Below, piece after piece: positions 48,340 to 58,995 of a stretch of 64,000 nt of DNA (within the stretch, counting starts at the first letter, position 1; every line of letters begins with the position of its first letter). Location: contig NC_077228.1 of the NCBI RefSeq assembly GCF_027887165.1, forward strand, positions 424,717,207 through 424,781,206. The letters are read 5' to 3'. A program made the translations under genes and the position numbers. The notes below the pieces were generated by a model, which worked only from the letters and a program-made list of their open reading frames with translations, was not told the origin of the DNA and made no database searches. This DNA comes from Monodelphis domestica (taxonomy: Eukaryota > Chordata > Mammalia > Didelphimorphia > Didelphidae).

Positions 48340-48540
48340 AGAATAGTATAGTAGATAGAGTACAGGTTTTGGCCAAAGGAAGACCTGGGCTCAGTTTTCA
48401 TCTCAGATACAAGCTATATGATCCTTAGCAAGATACTAAACCATTCTGGTACTTCTGTTTCCTCACTTGTAAAATAATCCCCTTTGGCTCCAGGGCATCC
48501 ATGATCCTTTTAAGCTCTAAATTTATGATTTTTATCCTCA
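48340..48540 (+). mobile_element. MIR-type SINE
   Basis: 'aagacctgggctcagttttc', 'ttctgtttcctcacttgtaa' and 'ttaagctctaaatttatgat'; the last word is a tail style seen in marsupial MIR relatives. Confidence 0.8.
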
Positions 48541-48854
48541 TGGTGTTTTCACATAAATAGACTTACAACACACATAAATATGCAATACTTTTTTTTCTTT
48601 TCGTTTGGCACACATAAATGCTTTCACTGGCACAGACAATTCCCAGTGAGAAAACTTGTTTTTCCAGTGCTGAAAGAAACCGTTAGTTTTAGAGTTGCTT
48701 GGTCTAGTGAGAGAATAGTCACTTTCTCTGCCATAATTGTTTCAAAAGTGAGACTTGAAGCCAGATTTTCTCAAATTCAAGATTGATTTTATCCATTATG
48801 CCTTTCATAGAAAAATTATGCCATAATTGAAAATTTAACAATCCAAATCAATTT

Positions 48855-49122
48855 AACAGAAGCAGCTAGTGCCTCAGTGGGTAAGCATTAGGTTCAGAGC
48901 TATAAAGTCTTAGTTCAAATTCTGGCTAAAACACTTATGCTGTGTTGACCTGGGCACACCACTGAACATCTATCTGCCTCAATTTCCTCATTTGTAAAAT
49001 GGGAATAATAGTAGTACTGGTATAATAGTAGTAATTTCCTGTGTTATTATGAGGACAATAATAATTTAATATTTTTAAGTGCTTTGCAAACCTTAGAGTA
49101 CTATATAAATGCTAACTATTGT
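48855..49122 (+). mobile_element. THER/MIR SINE, near full length
   Basis: 'gcagctagtgcctcagtggg', 'tctgcctcaatttcctcatt', 'gtgctttgcaaaccttagag' and 'tatataaatgctaactattg' in sense. Confidence 0.9.
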
Positions 49123-49124
49123 TA

Positions 49125-49340
49125 CAATTAACAAACATTTATTAAGTACCTAATATATACAGGTACTATTCTAGGCACTAGGGATTCAAAGCCAAAGCCA
49201 AATCAATACATATTCTTAAGAACTTTACATTCTATTGGAAATAGGTTCTCAAATAAGTAAATACAAAATGTTCTGAGGAGATGAGAGCACTAAAATACAG
49301 AATGTAAGAGATTACATAAAATAGAAAGTGCTAGGCTAAG
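49125..49340 (-). mobile_element. L2 LINE 3' end, antisense
   Basis: 'aaacatttattaagtaccta' and 'ctaggcactagggattcaaa' begin an antisense L2 copy. Confidence 0.85.
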
Positions 49341-49345
49341 GAAGG

Positions 49346-49572
49346 GGCAGCTAGGTAGCACAGACCAGGAAGACTGTGAGCTCAAATCTGGTATCAGACA
49401 CTTAGTAGCTATATGACCTTGGGCAAATCACTTAACCTTGTGTGCCTCATTTTCTTCATCTGAAGAATGAACTGGAGAAAGAAATGGTAAACTACTCCAG
49501 TATCTTTGCCAAGAAAACCCCAAATGGGATCACAAAGAGTCAGACAACTGAAAAACATGAGAAGAACAACAA
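49346..49572 (+). mobile_element. MAR-type SINE with RTE-like tail
   Basis: 'ggggcagctaggtagcacag', 'ccttgggcaaatcacttaac', 'agtatctttgccaagaaaac' and 'cacaaagagtcagacaactg', ending in 'gaacaacaaa'. Confidence 0.93.
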
Positions 49573-50199
49573 ACTTGTTCAGGGGCACACAGTGATGAAG
49601 TATTTGTGCCAGGACTTGAAATGAGATCTTTTAAAACTCAGGGGCACACACATACCATACAATACTACCTGGCATGTGAAGATTAATGTGTTGAAATAAT
49701 TACATGTATTGTAGGAGTAGTTTCTGAGGACTAATGATGAAACGCTAACCATTATAGGGAAGTGATAGATTTTGAGTAACATATGAGACATGTCTTAGTG
49801 CATAGCTATTGTGGGAATTTGTCCTGCTTCACTATGCATATTTATTAGAAGAAAATGAGTTTCTCTTAACTTTCTCCCCCCTCCCCTCCCCAGTTGGAAT
49901 GCAGAACAGAGAGAGAAAATAAATTTCTGTTAATTTTAAAAATAGAGGAGGTGGGATACTGCAGATATGAAACATTTCATGCACTTTTAGATAATTTCAC
50001 TTTACTATTGGTTTTATTTAACCATTTTACTTTGTTATAAGGGGCTACTTCTCATGGAGTGGTGGTAACCTGTAAATGTATGTAAAGTTAAAACATAAAA
50101 ACATTAAAGTGGCAAAAAAGTAGATCTTTTGCTAAAGACTAATTCCTTTTCATTTATTTCACCCCGAGTTATATTCTTCATGACAAGTCAGTTTAAAAA
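49573..50199. other. No gene recognised
   Basis: Non-coding, nothing assigned. Confidence 0.5.
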
Positions 50200-50365
50200 C
50201 GTAGAATCATAGAATGTATGTAGAACTATAAAGTACCTTAGAGACAACTGAATCCAATTTCTGCATTTTACACATAAATTAACTCAAGGTTAAAGTAACT
50301 TACCTCTGGTAAGTGGCATTGCTGGGATTACAACCCTGTTCTTTTCCACTCTAGCACTCTCACCA
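50200..50365 (-). mobile_element. MIR3-like SINE, antisense
   Basis: 'agaatcatagaatgtatgta', 'taaagtaacttacctctggt' and 'gctgggattacaaccctgtt' in antisense order. Confidence 0.7.
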
Positions 50366-50784
50366 GTGACAAAAATATGTTTCTAGGAAAATCAACATGT
50401 GCTTGATCCATCAAAATTAGATAGATAGCAAAAAATGCATTGGTAACTAAGAACATTATTACTCCAGAATTAACCAACAAAAGAACCTACCTACAAGTGA
50501 TACTATATTCAAACTATAGTTTCATGTAATAGCAATAACTTGATGTTAACCTAATTGCTTTCTTACTACTCTTTTGTGTTTTCCCAGGGGTTTTATTTTC
50601 CCCCCTTTGAATATGACCACATTGTTGTGAGTGATCAGCACACAACTATTCACTTCAACAATTACTGAACACCTACAACTTGGAGCCCTGTATATGCAGC
50701 ATTATGTTAGACACTGATCTACACATACTCCAAAATTATCAGCATTTTAAAATGCCCCATCAGTTGTCCCTGCAGAACCCAAAA

Positions 50785-50950
50785 TGCCCTAGTAGGAAGA
50801 ACACTGGATTTAAAGTCAGAGAATGTCAGTTCAAATCTTTGGCTCAACTTCCTAACTGAATGACTTTTGGCAAGTCAGTTCCTATCCCTGAGCTTCATTT
50901 TCCTTACCTGTCAAGTGAGAGAGTTTAGGTAGATATTCTCGAAGCATTTT
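50785..50950 (+). mobile_element. MIR-type SINE
   Basis: 'gaagaacactggatttaaag', 'cagttcaaatctttggctca' and 'gacttttggcaagtcagttc' in sense. A short antisense L2 end precedes it at about 50640-50720. Confidence 0.75.
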
Positions 50951-52440
50951 TCTGGTTCGGAAACCTTGTAATACGAGTCCTTTGTAATACAACTTGCACA
51001 CTATTCTATACCTTTTCTGATATAAACAAACCATTACAAATCCTACAGAAGAGTCAAGAACTGAAGGGCAGGAATGTACAGGCTTCAGAGATGAAGAAAT
51101 GTTAATTACAACAAATATAGGAGCCCTGTTTTTCAACAAAGGTATTCTCTTTGTATCTGTTTTTGAGAATTTGGCAATGAACATACTTCCAAGTCATAGT
51201 CTGGTTCTGTGGGTGGCTAGGCAAACAAGACAGTATTGTCTTCTGGGGCCAGATAATAGGATAAATGTGGACTGTTTCTAGCTCTATTAGTTGTGCAGTG
51301 ATATGTATTGATTCTTAAGAACTTTTGTGATCAACTGTGCTGATCATTTTGGCCTTTCTGTGGTCTAGTATTTGGTCTTGACATAGGCATAGGCTAGGAA
51401 CTCTAGGGATCCTTCTTCAGTTTTAAAAATATAGTCTTATTATTGAATCTAACATATATATTATCTGTAATTGAGGAAGGTAAATTAACTCAGATTTTGA
51501 AATTTAATGACCTCAAAGTATAAATAACCAACAACTAAATGCTACTCTAATAATCAAAAGGACACCTTATCATTTCTTTTATTTGCTATTCATCATATTC
51601 TTAGATAATATAACATCAGTTAATTATTGAGACTTTCCCAGATGAGATTCCCTGCCCCAACTATTCCAGACTAGACTATAAATACTTTAAGTGATAAACA
51701 ACCCAGTTCCTTAAAAAAAATCAGAAATCTAACTCTCTGAAGTCTTCTTTCCTGTACTTATATTCCCAGGGAATTAACTTATCCTTGTTTTTTTTTTTTT
51801 AATTCCTGAATTCAAATCCCATGGTGGATTTTCTTGGTAACATTCTGATAAGTTTTTCAGAGTTTAGACTCACAGCACATTGTCAAAGTTTCTAAGCATT
51901 TTAGAGATTATCATAAAGCTGCTTCATGGGTATGCTCTAAAATTTTTCTTTTTTAGAGTAAAATTATTAATCTTTCCCTTCAGTAAACAACCATCCTCAT
52001 TATAGGTAAATAGATTGGAATATGTAAGGTAAAATATCCTTAGCTATAAGATTTACTTGTTAATAGAATCTAAGAATTAAGAATTAAGGTTAAATAATTT
52101 TTAAATGTCATATAACTAAAAAATGACCACTATGCAGGTACTGTGAGAAAAAAATTTTCTTAAAAATAAAAAAGAAAGCAAGATCAATTCCATGCCAAGG
52201 CTATATGGAGTTTTGCCTAGTATAGTATAGTTTGAAGAATGATGATAAAATAATCCAGTTCCCCCAAAACAATCTCACATTGTTTCATTACTTTGTCTAA
52301 AATCCCACCAGTTATGCCTTTTCAATTAAGCAATTCATTTACCATTGTTTTTCACTATGTAAATATTCCCAGGAAGCCTAATAAAAGTTTTTCAGATCTT
52401 TTTATCTATGACAGTCCAGTGTTCAACATATCCAGCAAGA
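50951..52440. other. No gene recognised
   Basis: AT-rich non-coding DNA with a T run near 51788-51800. Confidence 0.5.
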
Positions 52441-52442
52441 AA

Positions 52443-52748
52443 GATGAGGTGCCCCACACCTATAATTCCCCAACTACTAGAGAGAGTCTGAGGCTGGGGA
52501 TATCTTGAACTAAGGAGTTCTGAACTATGATAAGCTAGGTAAATCTCAGTTCAGCATCAGTATGATGATATTGATATCCACCAGGAATGTTGGATGTGGG
52601 GAACTACAGAAGAGAAAGCATTAGGATATTTAATTAGAAGTGAATTGGACCAGGTCAGGTCAAAGTTTCAGAGCTAATCAGTCATGCAATTAGACCTATA
52701 ATTAGACTCTGCATTTGTTGTCTGAGATTGTATCTAGTCTTTAAAAAA
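52443..52748 (+). pseudogene. RN7SLP: 7SL (SRP) RNA retropseudogene
   Basis: 7SL RNA is the RNA of the signal recognition particle, about 300 nt. This stretch follows it from end to end. Cues in order are 'aggtgccccacacctataat', 'gagtctgaggctggggatat', 'cttgaactaaggagttctga', then the S-domain parts 'gttcagcatcagtatgatg', 'atccaccaggaatgttg', 'tggaccaggtcaggtcaaag' and 'gagctaatcagtcatgca', and the closing Alu-domain strand with a short A run at 52742-52748. About 30 extra bases sit near 52605-52640. The presence of the S domain excludes an Alu-type SINE. It is too diverged to be functional. Alignment by eye only. Confidence 0.78.
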
Positions 52749-52749
52749 A

Positions 52750-52830
52750 TCCATCAAACACTTATTGAGCACCTACTATGCCCAAATTGCCGTGCTAGAT
52801 TTTACATATTTGCCCTTCATCAGGGAGGGG
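52750..52830 (-). mobile_element. L2 LINE 3' end, antisense
   Basis: 'catcaaacacttattgagca' and 'cctactatgcccaaattgcc' follow the antisense L2 terminus. Confidence 0.7.
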
Positions 52831-53048
52831 AAGAAATGTTGAAAATTGGAAGAAAGAATACTAAAAGGGGACATGAAGACATTTCATCTACTTTTGCATT
52901 GAAGACTCTGAAGGCAACTCCACAGGAGGAATTCCAAAGCTGTTTTGAGAAGTGGCAATATCTGAGCATATAATTACATCACTTTAGAGCTGATCATCTA
53001 GTCCAGCCCCCACATTGTGTGTATAAGAAAATGAAACTTTAGACTGGT

Positions 53049-53094
53049 AAAGTGGGAAGGGCAGTGTGGTATGGTGGAAAGAACATCAGACATA
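53049..53094 (+). mobile_element. MIR SINE, 5' piece split by L1
   Basis: 'gtgtggtatggtggaaagaa' is a MIR head; the body resumes at 53440 after the L1. Confidence 0.65.
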
Positions 53095-53435
53095 ACTACT
53101 ATGAACAATGCAGGGATCCCGGACAATTCCAAAGGACAAAAAAGGCTATGCAGCACCAAAGGAAGAACCAATGGAGTCTGAATACAGATTGAAGCTTACT
53201 GTTCTTCACTTTATTTCCTCCATGAATTTTTCCTCTAGTGTAAACAATACGTATCTTCTTTCACAACATGATGAACGTGGAAATACACATTATGTGGCAA
53301 CATATCATACATAGTACCCGCTATCTTGGGGAGGCAAGAGAGGGAGAGAACATTGATTGAAAAATATCAGGAAAATATTATTAAAAATTGTTTCCACATG
53401 TAACCTGAAAAAAATTAAAAATTAAGAAAAAGAAA
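53095..53435 (+). mobile_element. L1 3' UTR, older subfamily, plus strand
   Basis: 'gaacaatgcagggatcccgg', 'gtctgaatacagattgaagc', 'attaaaaattgtttccacat' and an A-rich end match the older marsupial L1 3' UTR that appears in antisense at 43290. It is truncated at its 5' side and inserted within a MIR. Confidence 0.82.
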
Positions 53436-53439
53436 AAAA

Positions 53440-53640
53440 ATTTGCTTGGAGTGAGGAGGCCTATGTCCAGTTCTTGCTTTACACTTACTAATTGTGGGAC
53501 CATAGACAAACCATTTCACTTCTCAAAGACTCCATTTCTCCATCTCTAAAATGGGGATGACTGTATCTACAGTAGTTGCCTCATGGGATTGTTTGAGGGA
53601 AATACTTTTTAAGACTTAAAATGACTATACATGTTCTATC
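53440..53640 (+). mobile_element. MIR SINE body, after the L1
   Basis: 'gcttggagtgaggaggccta', 'cttgctttacacttactaat' and 'ctaaaatggggatgactgta' continue the MIR begun at 53049. Confidence 0.82.
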
Positions 53641-54099
53641 AGTGTTCAGAATGACTCAGATAATGGCAAAATAAGGATTAAAACCCAGGTTTTTTTAATC
53701 AGGTCTCTTTTGTTCCCCTGCTATGTTGTGGAATAGAAATGTAGTTTTTGTTTAGCAAAAGTACATAGTAATGACTGCTTTTAAGAGGACAACATTCATT
53801 CATTTTAAAAAAATTGTTTATATTTGTTTAAAAAACAACCATATCACTTCATAATTATACTTCTTATGAAAATGCCTATGGATTGCCATCAGCAAGAAAT
53901 GTTATTTGTGTTCAACGATGAAGGATTCATTTTAGGCTGGAATGTCCACCACTTTTTCATCATAAACTCTTCAATTTCTTACAATTTGGCCTTAGGCCTG
54001 ACCATCCTATGTAATAAAACTGTTCACATAAAGGTTACCAGGGATTGATTGTTTAATCTCTATATCCAGGGGCCACTTCTTTGTCCTTATTCTCCTTGA
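53641..54099. other. No gene recognised
   Basis: Non-coding, nothing assigned. Confidence 0.5.
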
Positions 54100-54400
54100 A
54101 GAGCTGTAGTCTGAGCTAAATGTTAAAGAAAGAGTCTGATTTATATAGACAGAGAGAAAGGCAAAAGGCATTCCAGATCAAGGAAATAATACTTGTAAAG
54201 GCATGAAGGCAGGAAAATTTAAGGTTAATTTTGGAGTACAGTGAAATAGACTAATATGGCTAGAATAGATGGTTTATATAGGAGAGTACTAGGGAGAATA
54301 GATGGGAAAGACAATTAAAGTTAGATTGTAGCAGAATTCCAATGATAAAACCTTTATCCTCTAGGAAATAAGGATCTGTTAAAATATTTTAATATGAGTA
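54100..54400 (-). mobile_element. L2 LINE internal part, antisense
   Basis: 'ggcattccagatcaaggaaa', 'tgtaaaggcatgaaggcagg' and 'agactaatatggctagaata' follow the antisense L2 order. Confidence 0.75.
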
Positions 54401-54414
54401 ACATAATATAATTT

Positions 54415-54650
54415 AATTCAAATGAATTCAGTAAACATTTCCTAAGTGCCTACTATATGCCAGGCAGTATGCTAAGGACTAGGGATACAAAAAGAGGCAA
54501 AAGATAGTTCCTGCCCTCAAGGAGCTTAAAAATCTAATGGGGGAGACAACATGAAAACAAATATATTTACAACAATCTGAATACAGGATATATAGGAAAT
54601 AATTAACAAAGGGAAGACAGTGGAATTAAGAGGGGTTAATGAAGGCTACC
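54415..54650 (-). mobile_element. L2 LINE 3' end, antisense
   Basis: 'aagtgcctactatatgccag', 'ctgccctcaaggagcttaaa', 'atctaatgggggagacaaca' and 'gaaataattaacaaagggaa'; one of the best preserved L2 copies here. Confidence 0.9.
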
Positions 54651-54765
54651 AAGCTCCTTGAAGACTAAGATAATATTTTATACATCTTTGTAGCTCTTCT
54701 TATACTTAGACCAGGGCCCTCTATGCAGAATCAATGTGTTTGTTAAATGAAAGCATGAATAATGC
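54651..54765 (+). mobile_element. L2 LINE 3' end
   Basis: 'aagctccttgaagactaaga' through 'gtgtttgttaaatgaaagca' in sense, back to back with the antisense copy. Confidence 0.65.
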
Positions 54766-54894
54766 AACATAACTGAATCTGTGGTTTTCCTTATGCTAGC
54801 ACACACAAACAGTTTTGACTGAATTTCCATAAAGAAATTAGTTGAGGCCAAGAGACTAAACTGTATTCTAACTGAATTATTCAGTTTTCAGCAG

Positions 54895-55375
54895 ATTGTT
54901 TTGGCATCCAAACTTCCCCTCTCTTCCCAGGTCTACTGTGTTACCCCATCACCTCTGTCCTTCCTCCCCCAAGTAACATCTGATTATCCTACCCCCTCAG
55001 CAGATGAATCCAACTTCTGGTCTAGTGGGAAAATTGATTTCTCTTATATCCTCTATTCCACTTCTCAAAACTCCTTTACATCTTCAGCCATACTTAACTC
55101 CCTCTACTTGTGCTTTGATCACAGCTCCCCCCTCCCATCTCCCCTGGAAGCTTGCACCATTGATCATTTCCTCTCCATTTATCTTCAGTCTCTCCACATC
55201 TATTAACTCCTTCCCCATTCCAGGATACCAAAGTCTACCATCATCCTCAAAAAAAAATACAAATAAAGAAAAACCTTCCCTTGACTGTCATTCTCTCAGA
55301 CCCTTATCATTCTTCCCTTTCATTACTAAGCTCCTAGAAAAAATACACACTTCCTGAATCTGTTTCCTCATTAGG
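54895..55375 (+). mobile_element. L2-clade LINE ORF2 piece
   Basis: Pyrimidine-rich sense sequence whose translation near 55290-55345 includes 'LRPLSFFPFITKLLEKI', resembling the 'YRPISLLPFLSKLLEKV' start of L2/CR1-clade reverse transcriptases. It is continued at 55561 after a SINE. Confidence 0.65.
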
Positions 55376-55379
55376 TTCT

Positions 55380-55560
55380 TGCTATGTGGTTTAGAGAAAT
55401 AGCATAGAATAGTAAAAAAGGACACTGGATTTGTAATAAGGGAAGCTTATTGGAATACCACTTCTGCCACTTTCTACCTCTATGACTTTAAGTAATCATT
55501 TGAACTCTCTGGGCCTGAGTTTCCTCAGCTATACAATAAGGTCCCTTCTCTCTCCAAATC
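55380..55560 (+). mobile_element. MIR-type SINE inside the L2
   Basis: 'gacactggatttgtaataag', 'acttctgccactttctacct', 'gggcctgagtttcctcagct' and 'aaggtcccttctctctccaa' in sense. Confidence 0.82.
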
Positions 55561-55645
55561 TATTATTCTCTTACCCCTCTACTCTGTCTGCTTAGTCTGC
55601 CCTCTCAAAGGTTACCAATAATCTTTCCCATTTGGAACAGAAATT
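55561..55645 (+). mobile_element. L2-clade LINE, continuation
   Basis: 'ctcaaaggttaccaataatc' matches the next reverse-transcriptase segment (LSKVTNNL), so it belongs with 54895-55375. Confidence 0.55.
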
Positions 55646-55939
55646 ACAAACTCAAATTTGCCTTGCTCAAATTGTCCATTTTAATTAGGTTTTGCAAAAT
55701 GTGCCATGCCTTTAACTTAAGATGTTTTGGTGTTAATTATACAAGTGTTACCTTAAAAAATAACTATAAAATCATTATTCAATTTACTTTAGATTTGTTA
55801 AATGGCTAAATTAGAAAATGCTTATAAAAGAAGTGGCTGGCTTTGATCTTAGACAAATGTGTTATGCTATAACACAAGGCAGTGTTTGCAATAAGCAGTA
55901 AAAGTAATTTCATTTCCTTGTTCTGTTTTCTTACTATAA

Positions 55940-56035
55940 ATATATATGCATATATATATACACACATATACAAAATATAGGAAATGTATGTATGTATATA
56001 AAGAGAGATAGAGAGAGAGGAAGAGAGAGAGTTCC
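55940..56035 (+). repeat. TA/CA/GA simple repeat
   Basis: TATATG, ACACAC, GTAT and GAGA runs in succession. Confidence 0.9.
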
Positions 56036-56169
56036 TTTAATAAAAAGGCAGATATTTGACTAGAATGTTAATAAGAGGCAATTAGGATAATGCCAATAAT
56101 GCTTTAGGACTATGGTAAAATTTGATTATAATATAGTGGCAATATTAAATGACTTTGGTATAGGCAACT

Positions 56170-56325
56170 ATGCAGTACAGGATCATAGGATCATAGATTT
56201 AGATCTGGAAAGGATTTATCTAGGCAACCTCTTTATTTTATAGATGAGAAAACCAAAACACCAAAGGTGGAATTAATTGCTCACTCTCATAACAAGTATG
56301 AAGTGACAGATTCTGGATTCAGTTC
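56170..56325 (-). mobile_element. MIR3-like SINE, antisense
   Basis: 'ggatcatagatttagatctg' and 'tttatagatgagaaaacc' in antisense order. Confidence 0.75.
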
Positions 56326-56460
56326 AATTAAGTAAATATTTCTAAACATCTGCTATGTACAAGGCAATGTTCTAGACTCTAGGGATATAAGAATGGGAAA
56401 TAACCTTGTCCCTTCCTTCAAGCAGCTTTGAATCTAATTATATCATGGTTTACAAAATGC
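56326..56460 (-). mobile_element. L2 LINE 3' end, antisense
   Basis: 'taagtaaatatttctaaaca', 'caaggcaatgttctagactc' and 'ccttcaagcagctttgaatc'. Confidence 0.75.
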
Positions 56461-56540
56461 CAGCACATATTATAAAAATCAATCACATAATCACAGACTA
56501 GCAACATGTCAGAATTGGAAAGGATTATGCCAGCCACCCA

Positions 56541-57434
56541 TACCTGGAAAATGATTCTGTATTACAAGGGAGTACAGTAAAAAAAAGAAGTGAACAAAAA
56601 ACATTCCACAGAAATAGCTTCAACACATTTTATTGCTACTCATAATGAATGGAGAAAAATAGTGGCTAGAAGGGATAGTCTCAGTGTGTAGCCTCCATAT
56701 TCACAGTAGTAAGACCAAAGACACTCAGGAATTGACTTTATATATCACCTGGGAAAAAGAGACTATATGAAACCATTAGGAGTGTGTTATGTTTTCTATA
56801 GTATCATTAAATGAAACTACTTTCTGGATTACCTAATTATGATGGAGGAATAAGAAGGGAAGTGGAAATCAAGAACAGAGGAGCAGAAAATAACTGTTAT
56901 TGTACCATCCTCTCAATATCAATCAATACAATTTTAGCCAGATGACAGACCCCTACTACAACACATACAAAAGTGGTAATCCATTCCTATGAGAGAGATC
57001 TGGAATGTCAGTATAGTCATATCAAATAGTATGTGGCCAAAAGTTTGATATTCCTGAGTCAGTTTGGTCCCATCTGATTCTATGGTCTTTATGTAGATGT
57101 AGCTCAATCAACAAGACTAATGAAACTTTATCACAAGTTAAATGTTTTTTCTTTTAGATCCCAGCTTCCTTCACTTTTTGCAGAGTTTAAAACTACCTTT
57201 TATGCATTAATAAAAGATTGATCAACATATATAATGATCTCTTAGTTTAAAATAGAAGAGGGCTTCCTTTTTCATGCATTTGTTGCCACATCAAAAAATT
57301 CAAGAGTTTCAATAATTAGACAGGGGATTTGATCAAAGAAATAGTTAAGCAATAATTAAAACTAAAAAGTCTATATTACCATTTGAACAATTCCATTTAA
57401 CTTTCTATGTTCTAGACAAACTGGTCCAACTGCT
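56541..57434. other. No gene recognised
   Basis: Non-coding, nothing assigned. Confidence 0.5.
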
Positions 57435-57795
57435 ATTTCCTATGTATTCCCATGAGATTCCATTTCCCATCTCAATGCATTTTTATACATTGTCTCCCAT
57501 GCCTAGAATACACTTCCTTCTTACATCTGTCCACGAGAAAAATCAATTGAGACCTCCTAAACAAGGCCTTTTCTATTCTACTAGGTTGTTAGTTTCATTG
57601 CCCAACAATTATACTTTGCATTTGTTTGATATATATTTTGTATACTTATTTGTTTATATAGTTTTCCCTCCCACAAGACATAAATTTTATGAAGACAAGG
57701 ACTATTCCTTTTTTTTGGTATCTATATTCCCAGTTCTTAGAGCAGAGTCTTGTGCTCAGTAGACACTTAATAAAATGAATGCTGAATGAATGATT
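57435..57795 (+). mobile_element. L2 LINE 3' end
   Basis: 'ccatgcctagaatacacttc', 'ctaaacaaggccttttctat', 'ttatgaagacaaggactatt' and 'cttaataaaatgaatgctga' give the full sense order of the L2 3' end. Confidence 0.85.
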
Positions 57796-58339
57796 CTAAA
57801 GTGACCAAATAATTTGTAAATTGAAAAGAATAAATCCAAGAAATGTCACACTAAGTCATACCAACTCTTTATGGCATCTAAGATTTTTTTCTCACAGTGG
57901 CTACATAGGAAACTTGGTGGCAAGTATAATCATTACCCTCCATAACTGATCTAAAAATGTTAGGGATTTATACTGCACCTCTCTAACTTCTTAACTGTAC
58001 ATTATAGATTTACTGCAAACAAATTTAAATCTTTCTTGAAACCATTTTTTTAACCTCATTACCTCATGTGGGTTTTTGAAGTTACTATATATTGCATAAA
58101 ATTAATTTTCTAATATTACATTCTAAAACTATCTTCTTTGAACATAAGATCTCAGGATTCCCCAGACATTTCTAGGCTTGCTGCTTCCTCTCAGACTATG
58201 ACCTCCATCTTTCCCTACAAAAAAATTAGACTCCTCCCCAGGACCCTTCGTGAGCTTTCATAGTCTACATTTAATCTTATCTTGCTAAGTTCCATGCCTC
58301 CATGGCACTCCCATTGGACTTCTTTAGTTATCCTAACAT

Positions 58340-58480
58340 GTATATGTCATCAACCTCCAACCCTAAATACAGTCCTTTATGTTTTATCTTTCTCCACTGG
58401 AATATAATATACTTTTTATTTGTATGCCCAGTGCTAAGCTCAGGCTCTTGAACATAGTTAATAAACATTTAATAAATTCT
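58340..58480 (+). mobile_element. L2-like LINE 3' end
   Basis: 'ctccactggaatataatata', 'tttgtatgcccagtgctaag' and 'taaacatttaataaattc'. Sequence from 58140 may belong to it. Confidence 0.65.
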
Positions 58481-58499
58481 CTGTCTTTCTGCCTACCTC

Positions 58500-58560
58500 T
58501 TTTCCCTCTCTCTCTCTCTCTTTCTCCTTGTCATTCTCTACCTCTATCTTTGTCTCTCTC
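58500..58560 (+). repeat. (CT)n-rich tract
   Basis: CT dinucleotide run with interruptions. Confidence 0.88.
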
Positions 58561-58679
58561 CATAGTGCTAGTATTCTTGGATTTGGAATAAATGCTAATT
58601 CTATTAGATCATTCAGGATTTTAAATACTTCACATCAATTCTTAGCCTTTGCATTAGTCTAGTATGCAGGATAGGATTA

Positions 58680-58830
58680 CAAATTAGAAAAAGCCTTGGG
58701 GATCATCTAGTTTACCCCTCCACCCCTTTACAGGAAGCTGAGATCAAGAGGAGTGGTTCGAGTGAGTCATTCAAAGGTATACAGGTATTGAATAATAGAC
58801 CTCAGATTATTTAAAATCTATTCTCATAGG
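58680..58830 (-). mobile_element. MIR3-like SINE, antisense
   Basis: 'ggggatcatctagtttaccc' and following sequence resemble the antisense MIR3 head. Confidence 0.55.
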
Positions 58831-58904
58831 GACACTTTTCTGTTTCCATGATCATTTTAATAGTACCTCTCTATACCATTTTCTCTACCTTGTTCTTTTA
58901 CCAG

Positions 58905-58995
58905 ATAATTGAATTAATATAATTAATTATTAATAATTAATATAATTAATTAATTGTTATACTTATTTATAATTATAATATAATTAATCTATTGG
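58905..58995. repeat. AT-rich low-complexity tract
   Basis: Repeats of 'aattaat' and 'taattaata' with almost no G or C. Confidence 0.93.

Noticed and set aside
52443-52550. Alu- or B1-type SINE
   Set aside because: The similarity continues into the 7SL S domain, so the source is 7SL RNA itself; Alu and B1 are also not expected in marsupials.
52428-52760. Target-site duplication of the 7SL copy (atccagcaa / atccatcaa)
   Set aside because: Only a short imperfect match, and the downstream word belongs to an antisense L2 end, so it is not reliable.
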